Shown: positions 30,758 to 39,490, numbered from the stretch's first letter. The stretch: 40,859 nucleotides of DNA from Candidatus Nomurabacteria bacterium RIFCSPLOWO2_01_FULL_39_18 (GCA_001787005.1 MFUV01000004.1:64911-105769), one strand, 5' to 3'. Made by a program: numbers and translations. The notes: a model not told the origin generated them from the sequence alone.

Positions 30758-31777
30758 TTATATATTAAATAAAGGATCAATGATGCCAAGACCTGCCAAT
30801 CCTGCTAACAGCGCAAACATGCCAAGACCTATCACCACAACTCCGGCAGACTTAAAGAAAAGAGATGCGTGTTTCCCGTGAGCGAAAGATGCCGAGCCAA
30901 AGGATAGAAATGCGAGCACTGGAAGCGTGCCTAGAGCAAATGTAAACATAATCAAAAAACCAGACATGAAAGATCCGCTTGAGAGAGCAACTACCTGCAT
31001 TGACTGAGTAAACCCACAAGGCAGAAAAAAAGTGCCGAACCCAATCACCAGCGGGGTAAGAGTTTTATGTTCTATTTTTTTGAAAAAGTTGAAAATACCA
31101 GATGGTAATGTCAATTTATTTTTGGTAAAAATTCCGACTAAGTTCAAACCAAGCATCAACATAACCAGAGATGCAATAATTCCCAATATCGCAGTAAATG
31201 TAAAATTAATGCCGATAGCATCGCCAATCACTCCAAGCACTCCGCCGAGTATCGCAAAGCTTGCCAACCTTCCAACGTGAAAAAGTAAGAAGGTTTTTGT
31301 ATCACTAACATTATCTTGCGAAATTTTAGCCGAAAGTGAAAGTACTAAACCACCGACAATAGCAAGACAGCTCGAAATCGATGCGATTAGTCCAATGATA
31401 AAGCTCGTTACCGGTGTCGTCTCCCCGCCAATACCTAGATTCAGGATTCCTGATTTTTGTAATACAAAGAATAAAATCAGAAATGCAAGACCAGTCGGCA
31501 CTGCTCTCCAAATAATGTTATCGCCACTTTTATCAATGGAAACCCCTGATAATTTTTCAACTGAAAGAGAGTAACCGTTTGGTTTTATTTTGCCAGTTAA
31601 TATGCTTGCAATTTCCTCGGGGCTTTTCTCGTTGTCAACCCTTACTTCGACAATTTCTTCTTCAAGATCAACTTTCGCACCTTTCACAAACTCTTGCTCG
31701 TTCAAAATATCTTCAATCAAGATTTTGCACGATGCGCAATGGGTACCAGATACGCGAAATGTGTATGTTTTTAGCAT
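30758..31777 (-). CDS. HMA-domain fused to sulfite exporter TauE/SafE (DsbD/CcdA-like) membrane protein
   Basis: N-terminal FRVSGTHCASCKILIEDIL (CxxC HMA); membrane part with FLPCGFTQSMQVVALSSGS. Confidence 0.85.
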   Translation of the reverse strand: MLKTYTFRVSGTHCASCKILIEDILNEQEFVKGAKVDLEEEIVEVRVDNEKSPEEIASILTGKIKPNGYSLSVEKLSGVSIDKSGDNIIWRAVPTGLAFLILFFVLQKSGILNLGIGGETTPVTSFIIGLIASISSCLAIVGGLVLSLSAKISQDNVSDTKTFLLFHVGRLASFAILGGVLGVIGDAIGINFTFTAILGIIASLVMLMLGLNLVGIFTKNKLTLPSGIFNFFKKIEHKTLTPLVIGFGTFFLPCGFTQSMQVVALSSGSFMSGFLIMFTFALGTLPVLAFLSFGSASFAHGKHASLFFKSAGVVVIGLGMFALLAGLAGLGIIDPLFNI

Positions 31778-31802
31778 TGAACATACAATTTATCACGAAA
31801 AA

Positions 31803-32474
31803 TTACGCCCCGCAACCTGTCACACTTTTTTGTTGTATTGGCGGAAACCAGAGAGCATTCACTTCTTGTGCAGTTTTATGCATATCCGTTTCAGTCGCTC
31901 CCTGTGAAGCCATCAGCTCAAGTAATCCGAGCATCGCCATACCGTGGTTGCAATCGGGGAAATAAGTTGAATTCTGACAACATGGTCGAAATATTCCTTT
32001 GGAAACTTTTTCAACTAATATCTGCTGTTCTGATGTGAGTGTTACGAAAGAATGCATGCTGTAATGGTCCATAGCGCTACCTTTTGCAAGCGTCCAGCCG
32101 CCAGTGGATGCGAAATTCCCCGCCCCGCCGTACCTTGGGTCCATCATTGGACCATTTTCCAAAATTGGATTCTTGTTCGCCAGTCCAAATGCCCAAAGCA
32201 TATTTAACATCATTCCGGAATTTTCTGAATTAACTGCCAGATTTTCGTTATTGGTGCCGTAAAGCAATTTTTTATTCGCTTCCGTCAGCCCGCCTCTTCG
32301 ACTATAAAGATTTTCGAACTTATCTTTATCTATCACCCCGGCTTCCACCATTTTTACTCCGAGATCTCCCCAATTGATAGCCGAGAAGGCTTTCGGTAGA
32401 ACAGGAGTGAAGCCAAAAAGAATAATAATGAGAATAATCAGAGAAGAATATAATATTTCTTTTATTTTGTTCAT
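31803..32474 (-). CDS. exported/anchored protein of unknown function with CC-x(9)-C-x-H motif
   Basis: N-terminal signal anchor; NSGMMLNMLWAFGLANKNPILENGPMMDPRYGGAGNFASTGGWTLAKGSAMDHYSMHSF; FRPCCQNSTYFPDCNHGMAMLGLLELMASQG. Confidence 0.7.
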   Translation of the reverse strand: MNKIKEILYSSLIILIIILFGFTPVLPKAFSAINWGDLGVKMVEAGVIDKDKFENLYSRRGGLTEANKKLLYGTNNENLAVNSENSGMMLNMLWAFGLANKNPILENGPMMDPRYGGAGNFASTGGWTLAKGSAMDHYSMHSFVTLTSEQQILVEKVSKGIFRPCCQNSTYFPDCNHGMAMLGLLELMASQGATETDMHKTAQEVNALWFPPIQQKSVTGCGA

Positions 32475-32498
32475 TTAATTTTTATTAATTAATAATTT

Positions 32499-32813
32499 TT
32501 AGCAACAGTCATCTAATTGCTCCTTTAATATTTCAGCTTTTCCATTATTTCTATTCACGATCTTTCGTCTCTTCAGAATCTTGTATTTTTCTTCAAGTTT
32601 ATTTGTAATACCCACAACAGATCCACCCATGAGCACTGCTGTTACCAGCTGATACTTCTCAACTGATAACAGCCCGTAACCCATTCCAAGAAGCATCCAA
32701 AGCCAAGTAAGCGAGACTCCGGCGCAGATCGGACATATTTTTATCGATAGTTTTTTATTCACAAACCAAATTACAGAGACTATCAGTAAGATTGATATTA
32801 TTGCAATAGTCAT
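32499..32813 (-). CDS. small membrane protein with CPIC motif and C-terminal Cys pair
   Basis: KICPICAGVSLTWLWMLLGMG...EQLDDCC. Confidence 0.6.
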   Translation of the reverse strand: MTIAIISILLIVSVIWFVNKKLSIKICPICAGVSLTWLWMLLGMGYGLLSVEKYQLVTAVLMGGSVVGITNKLEEKYKILKRRKIVNRNNGKAEILKEQLDDCC

Positions 32814-32814
32814 G

Positions 32815-33594
32815 TTAAATGAAAAAAATTAAAATACCGATAATAATCATCACAAGGCCAGTCCAGAATTTTAATCCATTCATGTTGTCACGCTTCCATA
32901 TTTGTACTTTTTCGACCAGCGCTTTTTGAGCCGCTACGAACAATACAACTACCAATGGGATAATCAGAATAAAATTATAGAGCAGAAGATAATTAAATCC
33001 GCTCATATAAGTCATTCTGTCACGCAAGAGACCTATAACCATAAGATATGGGCCACCCATGCACGGAAACTGACAAATACCGACAAGTAAACCCAATCCA
33101 AACACTGCCGGAAAAGAAGCCTTGTCCATTAATTTCCCCATTACACTATGGGCTACCCCGGGGATCTTGAGCTTGATCGGGAAAGTCGGGAAGAAACGAT
33201 TTATAAGATTAATCACTCCAAAAGCAATGAGCAATGTTGCGCCCAGTTTCCCCATAAAGTGTGGAGTATTGAAGAGATGCAATACTTTCAATATCCCGAG
33301 TCCTATCAAGAAATATGCCGTGAATATTCCAATTATATATGTCCCCCCTAATTTTAAGATTTTTTCTCTACTCATTTGAATTCCGAAAAGAAATGCGATG
33401 GTTATGAGAAGAATTGAGAACGAGCAAGGATGCACACTGTCTAGAAGCGCAGATATAAGGACAAGCGGCAAGAGCCATGTTCCCTGTCTGCTGATACTCC
33501 AAAGTATCGACGCAGTCGCAGAGCTGTTCTTGAGAATAACTATCCCAACTATAACGACAAACAAAACACCGACCGTAATAATAATTTTTTTCAT
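32815..33594 (-). CDS. CcdA/DsbD-like cytochrome c biogenesis/thiol-transport transmembrane protein
   Basis: 259 aa polytopic; paired cysteine motifs SVHPCSFSILLITIAFLFG and GICQFPCMGGPYLMVIGLL. Confidence 0.8.
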   Translation of the reverse strand: MKKIIITVGVLFVVIVGIVILKNSSATASILWSISRQGTWLLPLVLISALLDSVHPCSFSILLITIAFLFGIQMSREKILKLGGTYIIGIFTAYFLIGLGILKVLHLFNTPHFMGKLGATLLIAFGVINLINRFFPTFPIKLKIPGVAHSVMGKLMDKASFPAVFGLGLLVGICQFPCMGGPYLMVIGLLRDRMTYMSGFNYLLLYNFILIIPLVVVLFVAAQKALVEKVQIWKRDNMNGLKFWTGLVMIIIGILIFFI

Positions 33595-33598
33595 TAGA

Positions 33599-34132
33599 TT
33601 AAGGAGTTACATTGGCTTTAATTTCAAACTGAAGTTTATTACCAGCCTCATCTTCGAGGTAAACAAACCGATCAATCATACCGACCCCGGCTGGACCGTG
33701 AGCATTTGGGTCATACACAACTTCTATATCGAGCGACCCACCAGCTTTTATGATTTCATTAGCTTTAGGAACTGTTCCACCATGACCCGGCATGCCAAAC
33801 GGCCTGCTTTTGCTTCCATTTTCTTTAATAATATAAGCAGTCGTGCACATGCAAGAAGTAGTTAAGCTTGGCACTTTTATATCTTCATTTGTAGGATTAG
33901 TCACCCTAAATACTCTGCTCACATTTCCGTTTTTCATAGAGATTGTGCCAAAATCATAGAATGTTTCTAGGGCAGTCAAAGTATTCGCCGCTACATTTCC
34001 TGTTCTAGCTGGATGTGATTTTGTTAGATTATTAGCGTTTAATTCTCTATTTTCTATTGACTTGCTCCACCACACTAAGCTGGTGACACCAATAATAATT
34101 ATAGTTATTGAGACAAGTGTTGTTTTGTTCAT
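33599..34132 (-). CDS. DUF1573 domain protein, membrane-anchored
   Basis: ETFYDFGTISMKNGNVSRVFRVTNPTNEDIKVPSLTTSCMCTTAYI. Confidence 0.85.
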   Translation of the reverse strand: MNKTTLVSITIIIIGVTSLVWWSKSIENRELNANNLTKSHPARTGNVAANTLTALETFYDFGTISMKNGNVSRVFRVTNPTNEDIKVPSLTTSCMCTTAYIIKENGSKSRPFGMPGHGGTVPKANEIIKAGGSLDIEVVYDPNAHGPAGVGMIDRFVYLEDEAGNKLQFEIKANVTP

Positions 34133-34156
34133 AAGATTTTAGATAATTAGCATAGT

Positions 34157-34178
34157 AAAAAATCCTCTTGTGAGGATT
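34157..34178 (-). terminator. rho-independent terminator downstream of the 34213..34632 CDS
   Basis: Minus strand AATCCTC-ACAA-GAGGATTTTTTAC: 7-bp stem, 4-nt loop, T-run. Confidence 0.7.
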
Positions 34179-34212
34179 CATCGACACAGCTAAAGATCGT
34201 ACGACAAAATAA

Positions 34213-34632
34213 TTAGCTATGTCTTACATATGAAAGTGATGGACTATTCTCAAAAAGTGAGAGCCATTTATTTATTTCCTGCGAGTAGGAATAAAAATTC
34301 TTATTATCTAGGTAATATTTCCATTTATAAAAATGCTGTTTTTGATTAAAAAAATTCTGCTTGCCAAAGAAATACAGAACAACTCCCAAAATCAGAACTA
34401 AAAAGACAAATAGTGATGGAAAAATTGCGGTTGAAAACTGTTGCCACTTATTTATGTGATCGAGAGTATTTTCGCATATTGAATAACTATTTTCTGCGTA
34501 GGGGCAATTTATCATCGGCGTTCCGACTAAATGATCGGCATGATTGAACTGTAGCAAACCGAACACACCCATGCTTATAAAGGCAAGCAGAACGAAAACA
34601 CCGGCTAATGATTTTAATCTATGAAAACTCAT
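34213..34632 (-). CDS. hypothetical membrane protein (two TM)
   Basis: 139 aa ORF. Confidence 0.5.
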   Translation of the reverse strand: MSFHRLKSLAGVFVLLAFISMGVFGLLQFNHADHLVGTPMINCPYAENSYSICENTLDHINKWQQFSTAIFPSLFVFLVLILGVVLYFFGKQNFFNQKQHFYKWKYYLDNKNFYSYSQEINKWLSLFENSPSLSYVRHS

Positions 34633-34637
34633 ATTGA

Positions 34638-34763
34638 TTATTTATTGATTTGTTTGAATAGCCAGATGCCGAGCAGAATGAGGTCAATCATCACCACTAT
34701 GGCAATGACAGAACCAAACCCTCCACCCATCATCCCGCTATACCCGTATCCATATCCCATCAT
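34638..34763 (-). CDS. 41-aa membrane peptide MMGYGYGYSGMMGGGFGSVIAIVVMIDLILLGIWLFKQINK
   Basis: Manual translation; below the ORF-track length cut-off; Met/Gly/Tyr-rich head plus one TM helix, in copper-gene context. Confidence 0.65.
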   Translation of the reverse strand: MMGYGYGYSGMMGGGFGSVIAIVVMIDLILLGIWLFKQINK

Positions 34764-34807
34764 GTAAGCATTATACTCCTTATTTATAATAAAGCTACTT
34801 CAATCTT

Positions 34808-35011
34808 TTATTGATTTTTGTTGTTAATGCCAAATGCGGTATGCAACCAGCACCATCCCAAAAAGCTCTCAATAAGAGCAATCCAGCCCACAATGGCAAT
34901 AACTAAATTTGCCCAACTTGCGTCAAAATGTGGCGCCCATGGTCCGAGCCACCAGAAAGCCAAGGCAAATCGCAATATCCTATCTAACCTTCCTAAATTT
35001 GAATTTGTCAT
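34808..35011 (-). CDS. DUF2892/YgaP-like transmembrane protein
   Basis: LGRLDRILRFALAFWWLGP...WANLVIAIVGWIALIESFLGWCWLHTAFGI. Confidence 0.75.
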   Translation of the reverse strand: MTNSNLGRLDRILRFALAFWWLGPWAPHFDASWANLVIAIVGWIALIESFLGWCWLHTAFGINNKNQ

Positions 35012-35117
35012 AAAATTCCTGTCCCATAGCGAGCTTCGCTCTACTACTAGGATTTAAATTATTTTAATAAATTTCGATCTTTTGTAATTTTTTACTTTTT
35101 GCAAAAATTAATCAATA

Positions 35118-35627
35118 TCACCAAATTCTCAACCCGATTTCCGAAACAAGTATCCCGTTGATATGATCAATTTCTTGATATATTGCGCTTGGTCCCTTCA
35201 AAATGGTCTCTTGCGATTCGCCCTTCAAATTCTGATATTTTACTTTTGCCAATAAATATCTCTTTACCATATAATATTTCTTTGAATTAAAACTGTAACA
35301 TGTCTCTACGCAGGGAAATGGAAAGCGTTTTTCTACCAGAACTGGATTTATTAAAACATTATATTCGTTTTTACTTTTTCTCAATACAATAATTCGTTTT
35401 GAGAAGCCAATTTGATTTGCGGCAAAACCCAGCCATTTGTTCCACCATTTTGAAACTGATTTTATGACAATCAATAATTCGTCAGCAATTTGTTTAGCTT
35501 CTTCAAAGTCAGTAACGGGTTCGCACTTTTGACACAATATCTTTTTTGGTTCTTTTATAATCTCTTTCACAGGTTGATTGAATGATATAATATTAAAGTA
35601 AGCAAGTCCGACTTGTTTACTTACCAA
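35118..35627 (-). CDS. degenerate peptide deformylase homologue
   Basis: WLGFAANQIGFSKRIIVL (motif 1-like), CVETCYSF (EGCLS-like), AIYQEIDHINGIL (HExxH with first His changed to Gln). Only available start is a TTG inside a repeat. Confidence 0.65.
   Translation of the reverse strand: MVSKQVGLAYFNIISFNQPVKEIIKEPKKILCQKCEPVTDFEEAKQIADELLIVIKSVSKWWNKWLGFAANQIGFSKRIIVLRKSKNEYNVLINPVLVEKRFPFPCVETCYSFNSKKYYMVKRYLLAKVKYQNLKGESQETILKGPSAIYQEIDHINGILVSEIGLRIW
35604..35621 (+). repeat. REP-like flank, copy 1 (AAGTCCGACTTGTTTACT), part of a larger palindrome 35596-35622
   Basis: 17/18 identical to 36365-36382; AAGTAAGCAAGT-CCG-ACTTGTTTACTT dyad with one mismatch. Confidence 0.75.
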
Positions 35628-36331
35628 TTCTCTAGCATAATATTTTTATATTTCTCACCCTTGGTGTTCATGTGAAAAGATAATAATCCTTTTGATTCTT
35701 TTTTAAATCTTGATTCATTTTTACAAAACTGTGAGACTATTTCTTCTGGGTCATCCACAATAGGACATGTCTCGTTCTTTATTGTTGCCCCAAAACTTGA
35801 AAATTGATAGTTAGTTGCCCATCGCCATGCTTTGTTAAAATTCTTCGATGCTTCCATAAGTCCACCCGGGTAAATTTCTAAGACATTTTTTACCAAAATA
35901 TAAAAAGGAAGGTAAAAAAAGTGACTCTCATCACTAATTGTTTTTCCTTTATACCCACCCTGAAACAAACTGCCTTTTTCGTTATATTTATGGTTATATG
36001 CAGTTGACATGCTACCACAAAGCCGTTGCATAAATTTTGCAATGCCACCCTCTCTCGTTTCCTGCATCAAAAGATGAAAATGATTCGGTAAAAGCGTCCA
36101 AGCAAGTATCCGAGTAAGAGGACGACGTTCTGGCCAATGAGACGGGCGATCATAAAGAGACAGTTTAGATGTTGCCTTGAGCCAGTTGGAATCGGTATGT
36201 TCATCATTCAGTAAAAAAAGAGATTGAACAAACCTAATTTCATCTTTATTATCTTCCGTAATTTTCATACCACGCGTACCACGCTTTATGACATGCATTA
36301 TGGAACCGACACCGTGAGGTTCAACTCTCAT
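35621..36331 (-). mobile_element. REP-associated tyrosine transposase (RAYT)/IS200-like Y1 transposase
   Basis: HUH motif LLPNHFHLLMQ; downstream Tyr region MSTAYNHKYNEKGSLFQGGYKGK. Confidence 0.88.
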
Positions 36332-36364
36332 TTTATTATTTTAATACATTTATGTAATTAATGG

Positions 36365-36382
36365 AAGTCCGACTTATTTACT
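36365..36382 (+). repeat. REP-like flank, copy 2 (AAGTCCGACTTATTTACT)
   Basis: Direct repeat of 35604-35621 on the other side of the transposase gene. Confidence 0.75.
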
Positions 36383-36439
36383 CTTGTTTACTATAAAGTA
36401 ATTTATGAACGAGTCCCCTTTTGGAGAGCTCGTCATAGA

Positions 36440-36661
36440 TTAAATTATTTTGCCTTTTTCTTCAAGTTTCATATGATGCATTGTTCCGAGTTGAAGCCAA
36501 ATGGCAATAAGGATAAGAACAGTTGCGTCGTTGAACAAATGCGTCTCAGACAAACCGAATGCAGAACCATTTGTACTTGCAGACCAAGCGCCAAAAAACA
36601 TTATTACTCCGACTAGTCCAACCAAAGCGCTGATCACATGAAATATTTTTGATAGTTTCAT
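36440..36661 (-). CDS. small hypothetical membrane protein
   Basis: 73 aa, two TM helices, directly upstream in copper gene cluster. Confidence 0.5.
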   Translation of the reverse strand: MKLSKIFHVISALVGLVGVIMFFGAWSASTNGSAFGLSETHLFNDATVLILIAIWLQLGTMHHMKLEEKGKII

Positions 36662-36698
36662 AATATTTTATCCATTAACAATTTAATAATTTCGACCT

Positions 36699-39062
36699 TT
36701 ATAATTTTTTCGCCTTAATTCTAAGTGAATTCGACACCACAGATACGCTCGACATCGCCATCGCAAACCCGGCAAATACCGGAGACAGAAGCCAGCCGAA
36801 AATCGGATAAAAAACTCCGGAAGCGAGTGGAATACCGACAATGTTGTAAATGAAAGCCCAGAAAAGATTCTGCTTGATTCCGCGCATTGTTATTTTAGAA
36901 AGCTTTATCGCTTTTACCAGCTTTGAGATATCTCCGCCAAGGAGCGTGATGCCGGCAGATTCGATAGCAACATCTGTTCCAGTCGCCATCGCAATGCCTA
37001 TATCAGCCTGCGCGAGCGCCGGGGCATCATTCACACCATCGCCAGCCATAGCAACAATTTTTCCTTGTGACTGCAGTTCTTTTATTTTCTCCAATTTATT
37101 TGCAGGCAACACATGAGCAACCACATCATCAATGCCGACAAGGGATGCCATATATTTTGCCGCCTTTTCATCATCTCCAGTCAGCATTACTACCTTGATT
37201 CCGAGCCTGTGAAGATCTGTTACAGCTTGTTTCGATTCTGCTTTTATTTCATCGGCAACCATGACAAAACCCAAAACCTTTTCGCTTGTCGCAATAATAA
37301 CTGGAGTTTTCCCCTGTATCGTGTATTGTTCCAACTTTGAATTATCAAAAGAAAGTCCAAGATCCTGAATTAATTTTGCATTGCCAACAAAGTATCCAAC
37401 ACCCCCAACTGATCCTTTTAACCCCTTCCCCTTTATACTTTCGAAATTTTGCACTTCTGAAAATTTTATATTTTTTCCTGCCCCGTAGGAAGCCGCAGGC
37501 TTTCCTTCGAGGTTGCTGGCGTAATTAACAATCGCGTGAGCAATCGGATGTTCTGATTTTTTCTCAAGCGACATTAGTATGGAAATAAATTTTTCATCCG
37601 CTAAGCCAGAAAAGTTTTGGATATCGACAAGTGTCGGCTTGCCGATGGTAATCGTTCCGGTTTTGTCAACAATCACCGTATCCACTTTGTGAAGCTTCTC
37701 AAGCGTTGCCGCATCTTTGATTAAGATTCCTTCCTTGGCGCCTTTGCCCACTCCTACGATAATTGCCGTTGGGGTAGCAAGACCGAGCGCGCACGGACAA
37801 GCAATTACTAAAATCCCCACGAAGGAAACGAGGCCAAAGGACAACGCCTGCGAAAATCCCAGATACTGAGTGCCTATAAGAAGCCACAACCCCAGCGACA
37901 CGAAAGAGATCGCCAAAACAACAGGAACAAAAACACTTGAAATTTTATCAGCTAGCGCTTGTATCGGCGCCTTGCTCCCCTGGGCATCTTCAACCATCTT
38001 GATAATATGAGCAAGCAATGTTTCCGATCCGACTTTTGTCGCCTTGAAAGTAAACGACCCACTGGTATTAATCGTACCTGCCACAATTTCATCACCGATT
38101 TTCTTCCCTCTAGGCATAGGCTCGCCCGTCACCATCGATTCATCAATAAAAGAGGAGCCCTCGGTGATTATCCCATCGACGGGAATTTTTGTCCCCGGCT
38201 TTACAATAATGAGGTCGCCATGTACCACCTCTTCAACTGGAATTTCTATTTCTTCACCATTTTTGACGACAAGAGCAGTCTTCGCTTGTAGATTAAGAAG
38301 TTTTTCGATAGCATCACCAGTTTTCAATTTTGACCGAGCTTCCAGATATTTACCAAGCGCAATGAATGTAATAACGATTATTGTCACATCATAATAAGTT
38401 GCCTCAACATTTATAAAAGGTTTAAGAACATCTTCGAAGGCTGTAACAGTGAAGCTGTAAAGATAAGCAACCACCGTTCCGATACCAATCAAAGTATCCA
38501 TATTCGCCTTGCCATAACGGAGAAATCGGTAAAACCCAAGAAGATATGGTTTACCAACAACAAAAAGCACATAGGTTGCCATCAAGGGCAGAAAATGATG
38601 AAAAAATTCCATCAGCGCAGGATTCATTTCGGGAACTATCTTATATTTTATCAATATTTCCCAACTTAAAATAACGGCGCTAATGATTGAAAGCGGAATA
38701 GCAGATATCACTTTTATTTTCATGTCCTTGATTTCTGCCAACTTTTCTTGTTTTGACTGGCTAAGCCCGAGATGCGCTGCATGTTCGTCCTCGCTCATCC
38801 CCATTTCGCTGGCTGTCATATTTGCCGACATATTCATACGATGCTCTTGCGGCAAGACAAGCGAGTATCCAAGCGGTTCTAATTTTTTATTGAAAAATTC
38901 TGGATTAGTTTTGCTTTCATCGAAAGAGATTTTTGCGTTTTCGGTTCCATTGTTTACAGAAATTTCTTCGACACCGTCAATTTTTTTCACAGTTCTTTCA
39001 ATAATGCTTGCACAACTTACGCAACGCATTCCTTTTACTTTGTAAGTGTTTGTAATATTCAT
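36699..39062 (-). CDS. copA: Cu+-exporting P1B-type ATPase CopA with N-terminal HMA domain
   Basis: KGMRCVSCASIIERTV (HMA CxxC), ACPCALGLATPTAI (CPC), VDKTGTITIGKPT (DKTGT), MLTGDDEKAA, GDGVNDAPALAQADIGIAM. Confidence 0.95.
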   Translation of the reverse strand: MNITNTYKVKGMRCVSCASIIERTVKKIDGVEEISVNNGTENAKISFDESKTNPEFFNKKLEPLGYSLVLPQEHRMNMSANMTASEMGMSEDEHAAHLGLSQSKQEKLAEIKDMKIKVISAIPLSIISAVILSWEILIKYKIVPEMNPALMEFFHHFLPLMATYVLFVVGKPYLLGFYRFLRYGKANMDTLIGIGTVVAYLYSFTVTAFEDVLKPFINVEATYYDVTIIVITFIALGKYLEARSKLKTGDAIEKLLNLQAKTALVVKNGEEIEIPVEEVVHGDLIIVKPGTKIPVDGIITEGSSFIDESMVTGEPMPRGKKIGDEIVAGTINTSGSFTFKATKVGSETLLAHIIKMVEDAQGSKAPIQALADKISSVFVPVVLAISFVSLGLWLLIGTQYLGFSQALSFGLVSFVGILVIACPCALGLATPTAIIVGVGKGAKEGILIKDAATLEKLHKVDTVIVDKTGTITIGKPTLVDIQNFSGLADEKFISILMSLEKKSEHPIAHAIVNYASNLEGKPAASYGAGKNIKFSEVQNFESIKGKGLKGSVGGVGYFVGNAKLIQDLGLSFDNSKLEQYTIQGKTPVIIATSEKVLGFVMVADEIKAESKQAVTDLHRLGIKVVMLTGDDEKAAKYMASLVGIDDVVAHVLPANKLEKIKELQSQGKIVAMAGDGVNDAPALAQADIGIAMATGTDVAIESAGITLLGGDISKLVKAIKLSKITMRGIKQNLFWAFIYNIVGIPLASGVFYPIFGWLLSPVFAGFAMAMSSVSVVSNSLRIKAKKL

Positions 39063-39089
39063 AATTTTATTTATAGTGAGTTTGTCAAA

Positions 39090-39353
39090 CTATTTTCGTT
39101 TTAATTGATAAACTTTTAGGATTTCCCTAGTGGCTTTGTCTGTTCGACCTTTCTTTATTTGATCCAATAAACAATGCCCTAGGTGCCCCTCCATGAGAGC
39201 ATCTTCTATGTTTGAAAGACCTTGTTTGATGGCCGAAGTTTGAGTAATGATATCAATGCAGTAGGCATTCTTTTCTACCATGTTTTGTATACCTCGAACC
39301 TGACCTTCTAAGATTTTTAATCTCCTTGCTAGTTTTTGTTTATTTGCTTGCAT
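39090..39353 (-). CDS. csoR: CsoR-type metal-sensing transcriptional regulator
   Basis: KLARRLKILEGQVRGIQNMVEKNAYCIDIITQTSAIKQGLSNIEDALMEGHLGHCL; C-H-C ligand pattern. Confidence 0.93.
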   Translation of the reverse strand: MQANKQKLARRLKILEGQVRGIQNMVEKNAYCIDIITQTSAIKQGLSNIEDALMEGHLGHCLLDQIKKGRTDKATREILKVYQLKRK

Positions 39354-39364
39354 ATTGCAAGTAT

Positions 39365-39382
39365 ATACCCCCTAGGGGGTAT
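39365..39382. promoter_or_regulatory. CsoR-type operator ATACCCCCTAGGGGGTAT
   Basis: Perfect 18-nt palindrome 12 nt upstream of the csoR start; matches the G/C-tract dyad known for CsoR boxes. Confidence 0.9.
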
Positions 39383-39490
39383 TGTCAAGTGGCATCGACA
39401 AAAGAGTGGAAAAGTTTTAATCCACCAATAGTGCAACCTTATAAAAATATAATGCCCTCGATCTCAAGTCCGCTAGTTGTGCTCAGACTT

